Made by a program: the position numbers and the translations under genes. Positions 21,185 through 32,439 of a DNA stretch of 64,000 bases are shown here, piece after piece. The stretch comes from Ambrosia x helenae (Eukaryota > Streptophyta > Magnoliopsida > Asterales > Asteraceae). The DNA is taken from the NCBI GenBank assembly GCA_030844895.1, contig CM061229.1, positions 124,750,381 through 124,814,380 of the forward strand, read 5' to 3'. The first letter of the stretch is position 1. Every line of letters begins with the position of its first letter. The notes under the pieces are model-generated. The model saw only the letters and a list, made by a program, of their open reading frames with translations, ran no database searches and was not told the origin of the DNA.

Positions 21185-21596
21185 GAGAGAGAGAGAGAGA
21201 GAACGCTATCTAAAACCATGACACACACATAATTTGAGAACACATATATTTCGTGTGAACGCGAGAACGCTATCTAAAACCATTCAAATTCAAAATTTCT
21301 TTTTACACTTGTCTTTATTATTAAAATAGAATCTAAAAACACAATTTACACGTAAAAATTTAAACGTATACAAAAATAAATTATTTTTACACATGTGTAA
21401 ATTTGCTGTTTAGACATGTGTACGTTGCTTCATTTACACATGTGTGAAAAGTTAATTTTAGATTGTTTTTGCAAAAAAAGATGAATTATTTGAAAAGAAA
21501 TTTCATTTTAATGTTATACTTTAATTATAATTAGGTTTGTATTGAAAAAATTGATGTTGATTGGTTTACTCTTTTGTTCTCACGGTTCTCACGATA

Positions 21597-21599
<3 letters not shown>
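21181..21599. mobile_element. (TA)n-flanked element E4
   Basis: A 419-bp element. Its right end has GTTCTCACGGTTCTCACGAT and its left region GCGAGAACGC, a weak inverted pair. It contains the perfect palindrome TTTACACATGTGTAAA (21386-21401) and near-copies at 21413 and 21433. A second, isolated copy of its right end lies near 36900-36990. Confidence 0.6.

Positions 21600-21647
<48 letters not shown>
21600..21647. repeat. (TA)n tract between E4 and E5
   Basis: Pure TA run of 48 bp. Confidence 0.95.
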
Positions 21648-21654
<7 letters not shown>

Positions 21655-23695
21655 GATCATGCAAGAACCAACTTTAGGGAGAGAACCAAGGAACCAATAT
21701 GAACAGAGTTAGATTAAAAAAAAAACCTTGTAGATTTCCACAATCGATTGAACCTTTTTCTTTTTCCCTCTCACACTTCCAGCCACATCATCACCATCGT
21801 CATCCACCGCGAACCTTCGTACGACTGACGTCACATCATCACTGTCGTCTTCCTGTTCTTTTTCTGTTCATCGATGTCGTTAAAAACCTCGTCAGAGGAA
21901 CAACTGAGTTGAATCAGATGCAACACCTCCTCCATCTCCGACGACGTCAATTAAACGTTAGGGTTTGAGGTATTTCTCCAGCTAGCAGCAATAACCGAAT
22001 AAGTTATTATGTGATTTCAGTTTAGTTGATTTCAATTAAAACTCAAAACTCAAAAACAACACACAATCTTCAGTCCGATTTACACAGGTGGTTGTTGTTG
22101 TTGTTGTTGTTGTTATTATTAGTGACTGCATGTCTTCAAACTGTTGTTGTTATTTGGATATTTTATATTTGTTTGAATTTGATTGTGTGTTGATTTGAGA
22201 TATGGTTTGAATTGCAAAAGCAGATGGATTAAGGTTTTAGGGCTTGTTTGTATGTATTTAATGGAGTTTTGATTAGTGATCATGTATATGTTTGATGCTT
22301 AAATCAGATTGTGTGTTGTTAGTTAGGTCTTGAATGTGATTTTCAGTTGCGTTTATTGGTAACCTATTGAAGTTATTATGTTAATCGATCTGATTGTTTG
22401 TGATGGTAACGATGTTGAGAAATTAGGTTGACTTGACTGTCTACGAAGGCTTGACCTATTACTGATGATTTAGGTGTTATTGTGTGATTTGTATAATTTT
22501 TGTTTTTATTTTAAATCTACATTGTTGTTTGATTGATTGTGAAATAAATTTATTGAATCTGATTTGTGAGCTATTGAAATTGTATTGTTAATTGATCTGG
22601 TGGAATTATGATAAAATATGTTGTTTATTATTATTTGCAACAGTTTATGAAATAACTAAGAAGTTAGAGCAATATAGATGTTTTTTTATTAGTTTTAGGA
22701 TTATTATTTTGTTACAGAATGTGGCTAATGGTTGTTTTTATGTACATGTAAATTAAAAATGTTAATGCACATGTACATAACGTAGTTGCTACTGATAAAA
22801 GTAATGTTAATGCACATGTGCATTTATACTGATATGATTAATGTCTTTCGACGCATATGTTCATATATTATGTGGTAATGAAAAAAGTAATGTTAATGCA
22901 CATGTGCATTAAGATTGAAAATTTGGTTTTCTTATGTGTTGTTTATTATTTGTAGACAAAGATGAGATAAACATAAAGAGTGTAAGTGTTGTGTTATAAT
23001 CGAGGGAGAAACGGTAAAAAAAAGTTGCCGGATGCGATTAAGGATGATGACATAATTGTTGATTAGGAAGTTAAAAAAGGTCGCTATTATTTATTTAAGC
23101 AATTTAGTATTATATTCACATGTGCACATATGTATATTTTTCATGTTAACTAGTAAATGTTAATTGTTGGCTGTTTAAACACATGAACAATGTGATAAAT
23201 TTGAGAAGTATACGATGTTCAGGCTGGCAGATGAAAAAGCAAGGGAGATGTTAGATGAGGCATAAATGAGGTGTGAAGAGTGATGGAAGAAGATAAGTAA
23301 AAGGGGAAGAAGTTGAAAACAGAACAATTAAGCAATAGAAGGGGACACTGGTGGTGGACGTGAGTTTGTGAGATAATTAGAAGTTTGTAGGTAGGTGGTC
23401 AGTGGTAACATGGTTGGTTTGTATTATGGATATTTTTTTCTGTTATCATTTGTTTTATTGTGTTGATGGTTTGGTAGAAACTACATATATTTGTATAATA
23501 AAAACAGACGGGTACAAAAAAGTTTGTTGTTTGAAGGATGACGCATGCACATATGTATATTGTGGGTGGTCTTATATGGTGGTTGATAGGTTGATTATGT
23601 GTGTGATTATTATTTTTAGCGTATGTAAATTTGTATAATAAGGAAACTGACATATGCATATGTGCATAATTATTATTTTCATTCTAACCATCCCC

Positions 23696-23706
23696 TATAT
23701 ATATAT

Positions 23707-23767
<61 letters not shown>
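23696..23767. repeat. (TA)n tract at left edge of E6
   Basis: A 72-bp TA run (one interruption near 23720) flanked by perfect 20-bp inverted arms: TTTTCATTCTAACCATCCCC (23676-23695) and its complement (23768-23787). Confidence 0.9.
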
Positions 23768-23770
<3 letters not shown>

Positions 23771-24616
23771 GATGGTTAGAATGAAAACCTCAAAAAGTTG
23801 CAGAAACCCATGGAAACTTCATCACAACCATTGATCTCCAAGATCAATGGCTACAATTGATTCTTTGATATTTTACTAATTAAAATAATAGACAAGTGGG
23901 CAAAAGGGTATTATAGGTATTTAGCTTTGAGATGGTTCTCTCTCCTCTCTCCTCTGCTGCATGGCAGCTCACATCAGTCACCTCATGTAGCTATATAAAT
24001 GTCATCTCTCTCCTCTTTCATTCAGAATTTTGAATTCCCCCAAAGCTTCAAAGCTCCATCAAAGACCCTTCATACGTCCATCATCGACCTCCATCAAAGA
24101 CCCTTCCTTCTACCTCCATCAGCAACCAACATCCATAAACAACCTGTTCATCCAAACCTCGTCGATCATCAAGCTTTTGTTAATAATGAAACCTCTTTTC
24201 TGGTCAATGTCTTCAAAGAAAAGACACTGGAAGCTAAAGAAATCTGATGGCAGGTATGTTCTTTGGATGTACTGTTTGTATTGATTTTATTATTATTTTC
24301 ATATTTTTTATGATGTTCGTGTGTTTGGGGGTATAAGCATGATTATAAAACAGGGGTTGTTAATATAGTGTGTAACATTGTTCATATAGTGTGTTTTTTG
24401 GGGTAATCGTTCATGATGATGTTAAACAGGGGGGTTGTTAGGGGTTGTTAGTGTGTTATAAACAGGAGATCAAATGGGGGGTTGGGTATAAGCATGATTA
24501 TGAACACAGAGGTTAAATGTTATTGTTAAACAAGGGGTTGTATTTGTTCTAGGTATGATGATCGATTGTTTAGTGTCAATGGTTTAGTGTTAGCATTATT
24601 ATAAACAGGGGTGTAG

Positions 24617-27009
24617 TGTGTAATTGCTCATTGTGTACTAGGTAAATAGTAAATTGGACTCAGCCTATTGTTTATAAAAGGTTTCAATTATAAAAATGAT
24701 GATTTTAAAGTGGTTATTGTTTCATGTTGACGGTTTGCATATGTAACACTTCGTCCCTGATGTCGTTGGACAAAAAGAACCTCTTAATGGTGATATTGCC
24801 AAAAAGAACTGTAAGTTTATTTTGTTGGCACACATGGACAATTGCGTTATGCATGCCTTGTTTCTTACGTAAATGTTGGTTGTGACAGGTTCTATTGATC
24901 CCTAGGCGCCATAGCTGAATGGAAAAGTGTTGATGCAACTGGAATTTACATGGCCAACGAGATTTCCCCAAACTGGTATGGTTTAAATTATATATGATTA
25001 TGTTTAAGAGGTTGCGAATGTGAAAAGGGTTGAATATGAAAAACTTATATATGATTATGCTTGCAACTTGTGCAGGTCCATTGTTCGTTCCTGACATGGT
25101 TGGACAAAAAGAACCTGTTAGTGGCCTTATCATTGCTGTTATGTGCATAACATCATTACTATTTTGGATGCCAGATCTTTTTGCTCAGCAACTAACTACG
25201 TTGCGTACTTTTGTGTGTAATAGCTCATTGTGTACTAGGTAAATAGTAAATTGGACTCAGCCTATTGTTTATAAAAGGTTTCAATTATAAAAATGATGAT
25301 TTTAAAGTTGTTTATTGTTTCATGTTGACTGTTTGCATATGTAACACTTCGTCCCTGATGTCGTTGGACAAAAAGAACCTCTTAGTGTTGATATTGCCGA
25401 AAAGAACCGTAAGTTTATTTTGTTGGCACACATGGATGATTGCGTTATGCATTCCTTGTTGCTTACGTAAATGTTGGTTGTGACAGGTTCTATTGATCCC
25501 TAGGCGGCATAGCTGAATGGAAAAGTGTTGAAGCAACAGGAATTTACATGGCCAGCGAGATTTCCCCGAACTGGTATGGTTTAAGTTATATATGATTATG
25601 TTTAAAAGGTTGCGAATGTGAAAAAAGGTTGAATATGAAAAACTTATATATGATTATGCTTGCAACTTGTGCAGGTCCATTGTTCGTCCCTGACATGGTT
25701 GGACAAAAAGAACCTGTTAGTGGCCTTATCATTGCTGCTATGTGCATAACATCATTACTATTTTGGATGCCAGATCTTTTTGCTCAGCAACTAACTACGT
25801 TTCGTACTTTTGTGTGTACTAGCTCATTATGTACTAGGTAAATAGTAAATTGGACTCAACCTATTGTTTATAAAAGGTTTCAATTATAAAAATGATGATT
25901 TTAAAGTTGTTTATTGTTTCATGTTGACGGTTTGCATATGTAATACTTCGTCCTTGGTGTCGTTGGACAAAAAGAACCTCTTAATGTTGATATTGCCGAA
26001 AAGAACCGTATGTTTATTTTGTTGGCACACATGGACGATTGCGTTATGCATGCCTTGTTGCTTACGTAAATGTTGGTTGTGACAAGTTCTATTGATCCCT
26101 AGGAGGCATAGCTGAATGGAAATGTGTTGAAGCAACAGGAATTTACATGGCCAGCAAGATTTCCCCGAACTGGTATGGTTTAAGTTATATATGATTATGT
26201 TTAAAAGGTTGCGAATGTGAAAAGGGTTGAATATGAAAAACTTATATATGATTATGCTTGCAACTTGTGCAGGTCCATTGTTCGTCCCTGACATGGTTGG
26301 ACAAAAAGAACCTGTTAGTGGCCTTATCATTGCTTTTATATGCATAACATCATTACTATTTTTATGCCAGATCTTTTTGCTCAGCAACTAACTACGTTGC
26401 ATACTTTTGTGTGTAATAGCTCATTGTGTACTAGGTAAATAGTAAATTGGACTCAGCCTATTGTTTATAAAAGGTTTCAATTATAAAAATGATGATTTTA
26501 AAGTTGTTTATTGTTTCATGTTTACTATTTGCATATGTAACACTTCGTCCCTGATGTCGTTGGACAAAAAGAACCTCTTAATGTTGATATTGCCGAAAAG
26601 AACCGTAAGTTTATTTTGTTGGCACACATGGACGATTGCGTTATGCATGCCTTGTTGCTTACGTAAATGTTGGTTGTGACAGGTTCTATTGATCCCTAGG
26701 CGGCATAGCTGAATGGAAAAGTGTTGAAGCAACAGGAATTTACATGGCCAACGAGATTTCCCCGAACTGGTATGGTTTAAGTTATATATGATTATGTTTA
26801 AAAGGTTGCGAATGTGCAAAAAGGTTGAATATGAAAAACTTATATATGATTATGCTTGCAACTTGTGTAGGTCCATTGTTTGTCCTTGACATGGTTGGAC
26901 AAAAAGAACCTGTTAGTGGCCTTATCATTGCTGTTATGTGCATAACATCATTACTATTTTGGATGCCAGATCTTTTTGCTCAGCAACTAACTACGTTGCG
27001 TACTTTTGT
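24617..27009. repeat. Tandem array, four units of ~598 bp
   Basis: Units start at 24617, 25214, 25813 and 26410 and are about 95% alike by eye. Each unit contains two diverged copies of one sub-block: 'cttcgtccctgatgtcgttg' and 'gttcgtccctgacatggttg', each followed by gacaaaaagaacct. In frame the second copy reads PLFVPDMVGQKEPVSG then LLFWMPDLFAQQ. It is preceded by a splice-acceptor-like cttgtgcag. A second exon-like piece reads GIAEWKSVEATGIYMANEIS. The small frames found in each unit are repeats of one another, not separate genes. The source gene is not recognised. Confidence 0.9.
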
Positions 27010-27539
27010 TTTTATATATGTACCTGCTAAACTTGCATCTCTGTCCACCTCTTTTGCGTACAACTTATGTTTGAATATAACATGTTTGAATATTTTCTAT
27101 TAAACTAATTTGTATGATGTGCTTTATATTTACTAAGACATATTTTTTGTAGCATATGTAACGTACATTGAATCTTCTTTTACGTTCAACAACTTTTCGC
27201 CTTCTCAATTTGATTGCCAGCACTCCAGCTCAACATCTCTTCAAATAGTAGGCATGCCACCTACAACTGTCCAACGGTAGATAGCCTTTTCCGCTTTTTC
27301 CAAGTACACCTTTTGCAATCCCGTGTACAATTGCGTAATAAAAACTCAAACGTCTTTTTAATATCAAATTGAGGGGGGGGGAGCGAGAGGGTGTAAGAGG
27401 GCACAATATGTTTTTTTAAGTACACCGATTAGGTGTGTGGGTTTTGATCAACGTGTAATACTTGCAAGGAAAAATGAAGAAGTTCATGCAAAGCCAAATT
27501 TTAGCACCTTATAACACATGCAACACCATAATTAGATTT

Positions 27540-28030
27540 AACATATGCATCAGGTGCATACTTACCTTGCATCATTCTATAGCACATACTTACCTTGCAT
27601 TGTTTTTACACTTTGTTACACATGCAACATTTTATGCAACATTAACATATGCAACAGGTGGCTATTTACCATGCATTTTTTTCTAGCACATGCAATATGT
27701 GCAAGCTTAATTTGTAAAATATGCAACATTTTCCATGCTACACTTTGTTACACACGCAACATTTTTATGATTAATTTAACATATGCAACAGATGCCTACT
27801 TACCATGCATTTTTTTTCTAGCGCATGAAATATGTGTAAGCTTAACATGTAAAATATGCAACATTTTTCCATACTACACTTTGTTACACATGCAAAATTT
27901 TTATGGTTAGTTAAACATATACAACAGGTGCCTATTACCCTCATTTATGGCCTGGCACATGCAATCAGTGCAAGCTTAACTTGTAAAATATGTAACATTG
28001 ACCATACTACACTTTGTTACACATGAAACA
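27540..28030. repeat. Tandem array of ~134-bp units
   Basis: The phrase 'ctttgttacacatgcaac' and close variants recur near 27609, 27744, 27878 and 28011. Between copies are 'catatgcaacaggtgcctac' and 'gcaagcttaacttgtaaaat' blocks. About four degraded units. Confidence 0.8.
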
Positions 28031-28443
28031 ATATGGGTAAACTTAACTTTCAAAATATGTTAATATGTGCATATTTATCACATACAAGCCCCTCCCATAG
28101 AATGTACATATTTTACCTTTTTGAAATAATGCAGGCATGCATTAAGGGTTAATTTGCACTAAACCTATTTATTGTTGTTTTACACATGAAACATTGTAAT
28201 TAAAATTAATTGTTGCCTCACCATTTAGCAAAACAAACCAACCATAATGTTGGTTATTACCATTAACCCACATGCAATATGTGTAATTAACTAAATCTAT
28301 TTTAGAATTTGTTTACACATGTAACATTGTAATTAACTTTCATAGCTGCAAAACATACGTTCATACATAACAGCCCCATACACAAAAATAAACCAACCAG
28401 AATGTTTAATTAGTACCATTAACCTACGTTAACTTATCTAACA

Positions 28444-28610
28444 TTAGTTTGTTAGGCAAAATACACAACCATCCATCTTGAAGTGAAGTAGTCTACCAAA
28501 CCCCATCTCTTTCATAGCACGACGTTGTTCTTCACTCAAAATTCTTATGCACCTTGCAAACTGGAATGCCGAAGACCTCGTACGTATACCAGGGCATTCA
28601 TCCTTCTTCC
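28444..28610 (-). pseudogene. Ulp1-associated MULE-type peptide relic
   Basis: The minus strand encodes RTRSSAFQFARCIRILSEEQ, then RRAMKEMGFGRLLHFKMDG, ending in a stop at 28444-28446. A 'MGFG.LLhfk' segment preceded by 'LseeQ' is common in plant proteins that carry a C-terminal Ulp1 cysteine protease and are spread by Mutator-like elements. The upstream, lysine- and arginine-rich region (28615-28730) is in other frames with stops. No protease catalytic residues are present. This is inference from a short match recalled from memory. Confidence 0.4.
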
Positions 28611-29900
28611 TTCATTACGTTGTTTACCAGGTTTAACCTTTCCACGCGCCGCTTTACCACTCCCCTTTCTCTTCGCCTAACTAGCTTCCGTCCTTTTACT
28701 TCTGTTTCGCTTACTAGGTCCAACAGGCTCATCCACAGGTTTATTGTCCTTAGGTGTAGATCTTGTTACCCTCATTGAAACTGCCAAAACATCGACATGC
28801 TTGCCTGTTGATGTACACAGAACAAAGACACCAGCCTCAGGTTAGTACGTACTTTTTTTAAGATAAACTCAGGCATATATACAAGTGTTACATATGCAAA
28901 GTCACGCTTTATTCATACCTTGATTATCTCCACCATTTTTCTGTAAACGCGACGACCTACCAGCCTTCTTACCTGAAAATCACAAATGTGTTACATATGT
29001 TAAGCATACAATGAAAATGTTTGAGGACAGTTTTAACATGCTAATGAACTATTACACACTACACCCCTGTTTATAATAATGCTAACACTAAACCATCAGT
29101 TTGTTAGCCAAAATAGACAACCAACTATACGTGTGAACAATCAACAAATGCTAAAAAAAACTATCATAAAAAAATTGTCTACACTTTATGTAATTTTTGA
29201 ATGTTTTTTTGTTCTTGTGACCATTGTACAATGGTATAAATCACTCAAATTTTAATAAAATAAAAGAGAGGAAATCAAAATATTATATTAGAAAATAATG
29301 ATACCATAGATTTCACTTTGTTCCATCAGAAGCTCTTTGCCTAGAAATGGCAACATCTTCTTCAATTAGTTGATATCCATATCTGTGAAAACACATACAT
29401 GTATATCAAGGATTACCTTCAAAATCAAGAAGAAATTTTAGAGTCTAAAACAGTGGTTTAAATCAACAACTGATTTTTTTGGCAAAAAAATGAATGACCG
29501 ATTTAACAGAACCCATATAAGTTTGATTTGCAAAAATGATATTTAGGCTCTTAATCAGTAGTTTAAATCAATATCAAACTGAAACCCATCTTGTCTGATC
29601 CAAAACCGAAACCCACCTAGTCCTATCCAAATCCACACCCACCACCTGGTTCGAAACACACTTGGTCCAATCCAAACTCTCAACCACCTGGTCTGACCAA
29701 ACCTACACCAACTCCTCATTCCCTCTCCAGATCTGAGTAGAAAACATCATTATAGATCTGGTTTTTCTTTTATCGTGGTTTTCTTTCTCAAATAATTTTT
29801 TCTTCAATATTCTTTTGTTTAATGGATCTGATTTGTTCTTAGGTAAGAATGGGTATTGATTAAGATTTTGAAAAAGAAGAAGAAGAAGAAGAGATGGATG

Positions 29901-29947
<47 letters not shown>

Positions 29948-30147
29948 GAATTTGAAAATCATATCATGTCTTATTTAATATATGTCAGATCACTAAAAAA
30001 GATGAAATCAGACTTTTCAAATGACTATAATGCCCTTACAGGTTGAAAATGAGTATATTGTTAATGGATGATGTGGAGCATCCTCAGCCACTTATTGGGT
30101 TTCCTTGGATTTCTTCAAATTTTTGGGTTTTCATCTAATACTTAGCC

Positions 30148-30161
30148 TATATATATATATA
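30148..30161. repeat. (TA)n tract at right edge of E6
   Basis: A short TA run where E6 rejoins E5. Confidence 0.8.
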
Positions 30162-30417
30162 AACAGCGAAATGCACATGTGCATCAGGAATAACGTCATA
30201 TCAGTCATTTTTTTATTTTTTATTTTTTTCGAAATACTAATACTAAATAATCATTTTGGTGTTTTACTTTTTTATTTTTTTTATTTTTAGGTTATATAAT
30301 TTTTTTTATTTTTTGATGGAGGGGTTTTTGTAGACACACTTCATATTTACAAAAATGTCAGATGTTCACACTGGTTTCTTGGTTCTCTCTTTAAATAGTG
30401 GTTATCAAATGATTCAA

Positions 30418-30420
<3 letters not shown>

Positions 30421-30469
<49 letters not shown>
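30421..30469. repeat. (TA)n tract between E5 and E7
   Basis: Pure TA run of 49 bp. Confidence 0.95.
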
Positions 30470-30471
<2 letters not shown>

Positions 30472-30810
30472 TCAAGTATAAAATGAAACCCTCTTGAGTT
30501 AAGAAAGCCTTTGAAAACCCATGTAAAAAAACATTTTTTTCTTGTAAAAAAATAACCAATGCAAAATACATGTTTTTAAGCGTTTTGGGCCAAAAAATTA
30601 AAAAAGCAAAAAAATTAAAAAAGCGCCCATGGGATTTTTTTTTTAAAAATAAAAAAACAAAGTTGTTGAAAAAATATCCCATCGACGCTTTTTTTTTTGT
30701 CCAAAATGCTTAAAAACATGTATTTTACATTGGTTATTTTTTAAATAAAAATAATGTTTTTTTACATGGGTTTCAAAGGTTTTTTCAACTCAAGAGGGTT
30801 TTTATTTTAT
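30470..30810. mobile_element. Fold-back element E7
   Basis: A near-complete palindrome. The left arm (30481-30535, AAATGAAACCCTCTTGAGTT...) pairs with the right arm (30755-30809). The start GGTCAAGTATAAAATGAAAC resembles the ends of E3 and E6. It adjoins (TA)n on the left only; on the right it runs into E8. Confidence 0.8.
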
Positions 30811-31316
30811 CTGGAACGTTTGAGAACTCGTCTGAGTTGCAAGAACTTAAGAACTCATCTGGGCTAATCAAAATGTGACATATCTCCAAGTTGTAATATT
30901 TTAATGTGGGGGTAACAATGTCCTTTTACACTATTGAGAGTGGGTATTTTAGTAAACTGCAATATGAAATGATTTCTAAAGCTGTCATCTCTCTCTCCCC
31001 CATCTAACACGTCTGTATTTCTCGTGCTTTCTCTTAATTTATTCCATGGTCCCTTTTTTCTCTCTCTCCCCCCTCTCTCTCCCCCCTCTTTCTTTCTTTC
31101 TCTCTCTCTCACACACACACACATATTCAAAAACATAAAAAATCAACGAAGGCCAGGAGGGGATGAATGAAGGCCATGGCTGCAGATCGCTCTCATTATT
31201 CAAGATCCATATCTAAAGACGGTGGATAAGAACAATGGTAGAAGATGCGAACTCTGGTCTGAACGATGGTAGATGATGCTGCAGTGACTAAGAGATTGGT
31301 AAATAATTTTCATATA
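30811..31316. mobile_element. Truncated E2-family element E8
   Basis: It begins TCTGGAACGTTTGAGAACTC and continues GAACTTAAGAACTCATCTGG, matching the left end of E2. As in E2, a CT-rich, gene-leader-like stretch follows (31000-31130). No right end was found; the Mutator-like element starting at 31317 interrupts it. Confidence 0.6.
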
Positions 31317-31682
31317 GAGAGAACTACACGGATAGTCCATGTGGTTTATGTGTTGTAACATGGAAAGGCACTAACTTATTTTTTTACTTCTTAAGGTCCT
31401 ATGGTTTATGTTTTGTAACACGCTATGGTATTATGACTAATTCCCGTTAAAAACTAACAGAATTATCCCTCACGTGCAAGTCACGTGTGGGTATATTTGT
31501 CATTCCATATCTATCTTCTCTTTAAAACGTTGTGAGAGAGATGCTAAGGGTTGGAAGATGAATAGATATGGATTTAAAAAAAAACGATTTACAAATGAAG
31601 ATGAGGTCGTACTTGGTAGGAGCAAAATCGTAATCATATTCCATAACAAGCAAAATCGTAAACGAGATATGTAATTTGACAC

Positions 31683-31752
<70 letters not shown>
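31683..31752. repeat. (AAT)n microsatellite in MULE
   Basis: About 23 units. Poly-Asn or poly-Tyr frames across it are artefacts. Confidence 0.95.
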
Positions 31753-31753
<1 letters not shown>

Positions 31754-32358
31754 CATCTCTTCCTCCACTGTCACCTACAACAATCACAACAGCAAGTTCT
31801 CTTCCTCTTCCCGTTGCTTCTCAAGTACTTGAACCCCACCTTTTTTCCCTACAAGTATTGATAAAAGAAAAGGATAGTGGAAAATGATTTTTTTATCCTG
31901 CAAACATTCAAACTGAACCACCACCGGACTTAACCTCTACATCCGATTAGACCATTACCATACTGAACCACCACCATTCGGCTAACTCAGATCAGCCCGA
32001 ACCACCCGCTAAACCGAACCCACACCTGTCTGAACCACCACCACTCGGCTGAACCAGATCTCGACCCGACTGAACCAGACCCAGACCCGACCTAGCCACA
32101 CCACCTACTTCACCAACGCCTACACCTGCGTCACCCTCATCGTGTAACGGTCACCTTTTTGAAAACCCCAATCGCCCTCCACGTTTTTCTAATCGTAATC
32201 GCCCTCCTTTTTTTTCTAATCCTAATCGCCCCTATCTATGTGTATATCCTAATCGCCCCTTCCTGTTTGATGTTACTCGCCCCCTCTCTGTTTTAAGTTT
32301 TAAGTTATTCACTTGATTTGAGATGATATTTAGCTACCATTTTTATTAATAACTATAT

Positions 32359-32359
<1 letters not shown>

Positions 32360-32431
<72 letters not shown>
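32360..32431. repeat. (AAT)n microsatellite beside retroelement 5' end
   Basis: About 24 units directly upstream of the inserted non-LTR retroelement. A similar aataataa occurs after the retroelement's A-tail (35911-35931), so this tract may have been the target. Confidence 0.95.
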
Positions 32432-32439
32432 TATAGTAT

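Larger units (their letters stand above)
23768..30147. mobile_element. Large (TA)n-flanked element E6 nested in E5
   Basis: 6.4 kb. The left end GGGGATGGTTAGAATGAAAA and the reverse-complemented right end GGCTAAGTATTAGATGAAAA continue as similar GAAACCCATGGAAAC / GAAATCCAAGGAAAC sequences, giving imperfect TIRs of about 50 bp. From left to right it contains a TATA-like box (TATATAAATG near 23992) with a short leading frame, a four-unit 0.6-kb tandem array, a four-unit ~134-bp array, a minus-strand Ulp1-associated peptide relic near 28.5 kb, and a (GA)n run near 29910. It is the only member of the chain with a hint of an element-encoded protein. Confidence 0.65.
21648..30420. mobile_element. 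(TA)n-flanked element E5, interrupted by E6
   Basis: The left end has AGGGAGAGAACCAAGGAACC (near 21676). The right end, on the other strand, has AAAGAGAGAACCAAGAAACC (near 30385). Both are followed inward by a TGAACA-type sequence and both abut (TA)n. E5 therefore spans 8.8 kb, of which 23768-30147 is the nested element E6, leaving about 2.3 kb of E5 itself. The left half begins like a gene, with a CT-rich leader and a short frame at 21699-21968, then GT-rich intron-like DNA. The palindrome ATGCACATGTGCAT recurs at 22810, 22896 and 30171. Confidence 0.65.

Noticed and set aside
25030..27103. Repeated ~70-90 aa frames on both strands
   Set aside because: They are copies from the 598-bp tandem array. 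The antisense frames are shadows, and the sense exon-like pieces have stops between them.
24617..28030. CRISPR-like repeat array
   Set aside because: Repeat units are 134 or 598 bp without unique spacers, and the DNA is plant nuclear.
31500..31861. Frames of poly-Tyr and poly-Asn
   Set aside because: They are translations of an (AAT)n microsatellite.
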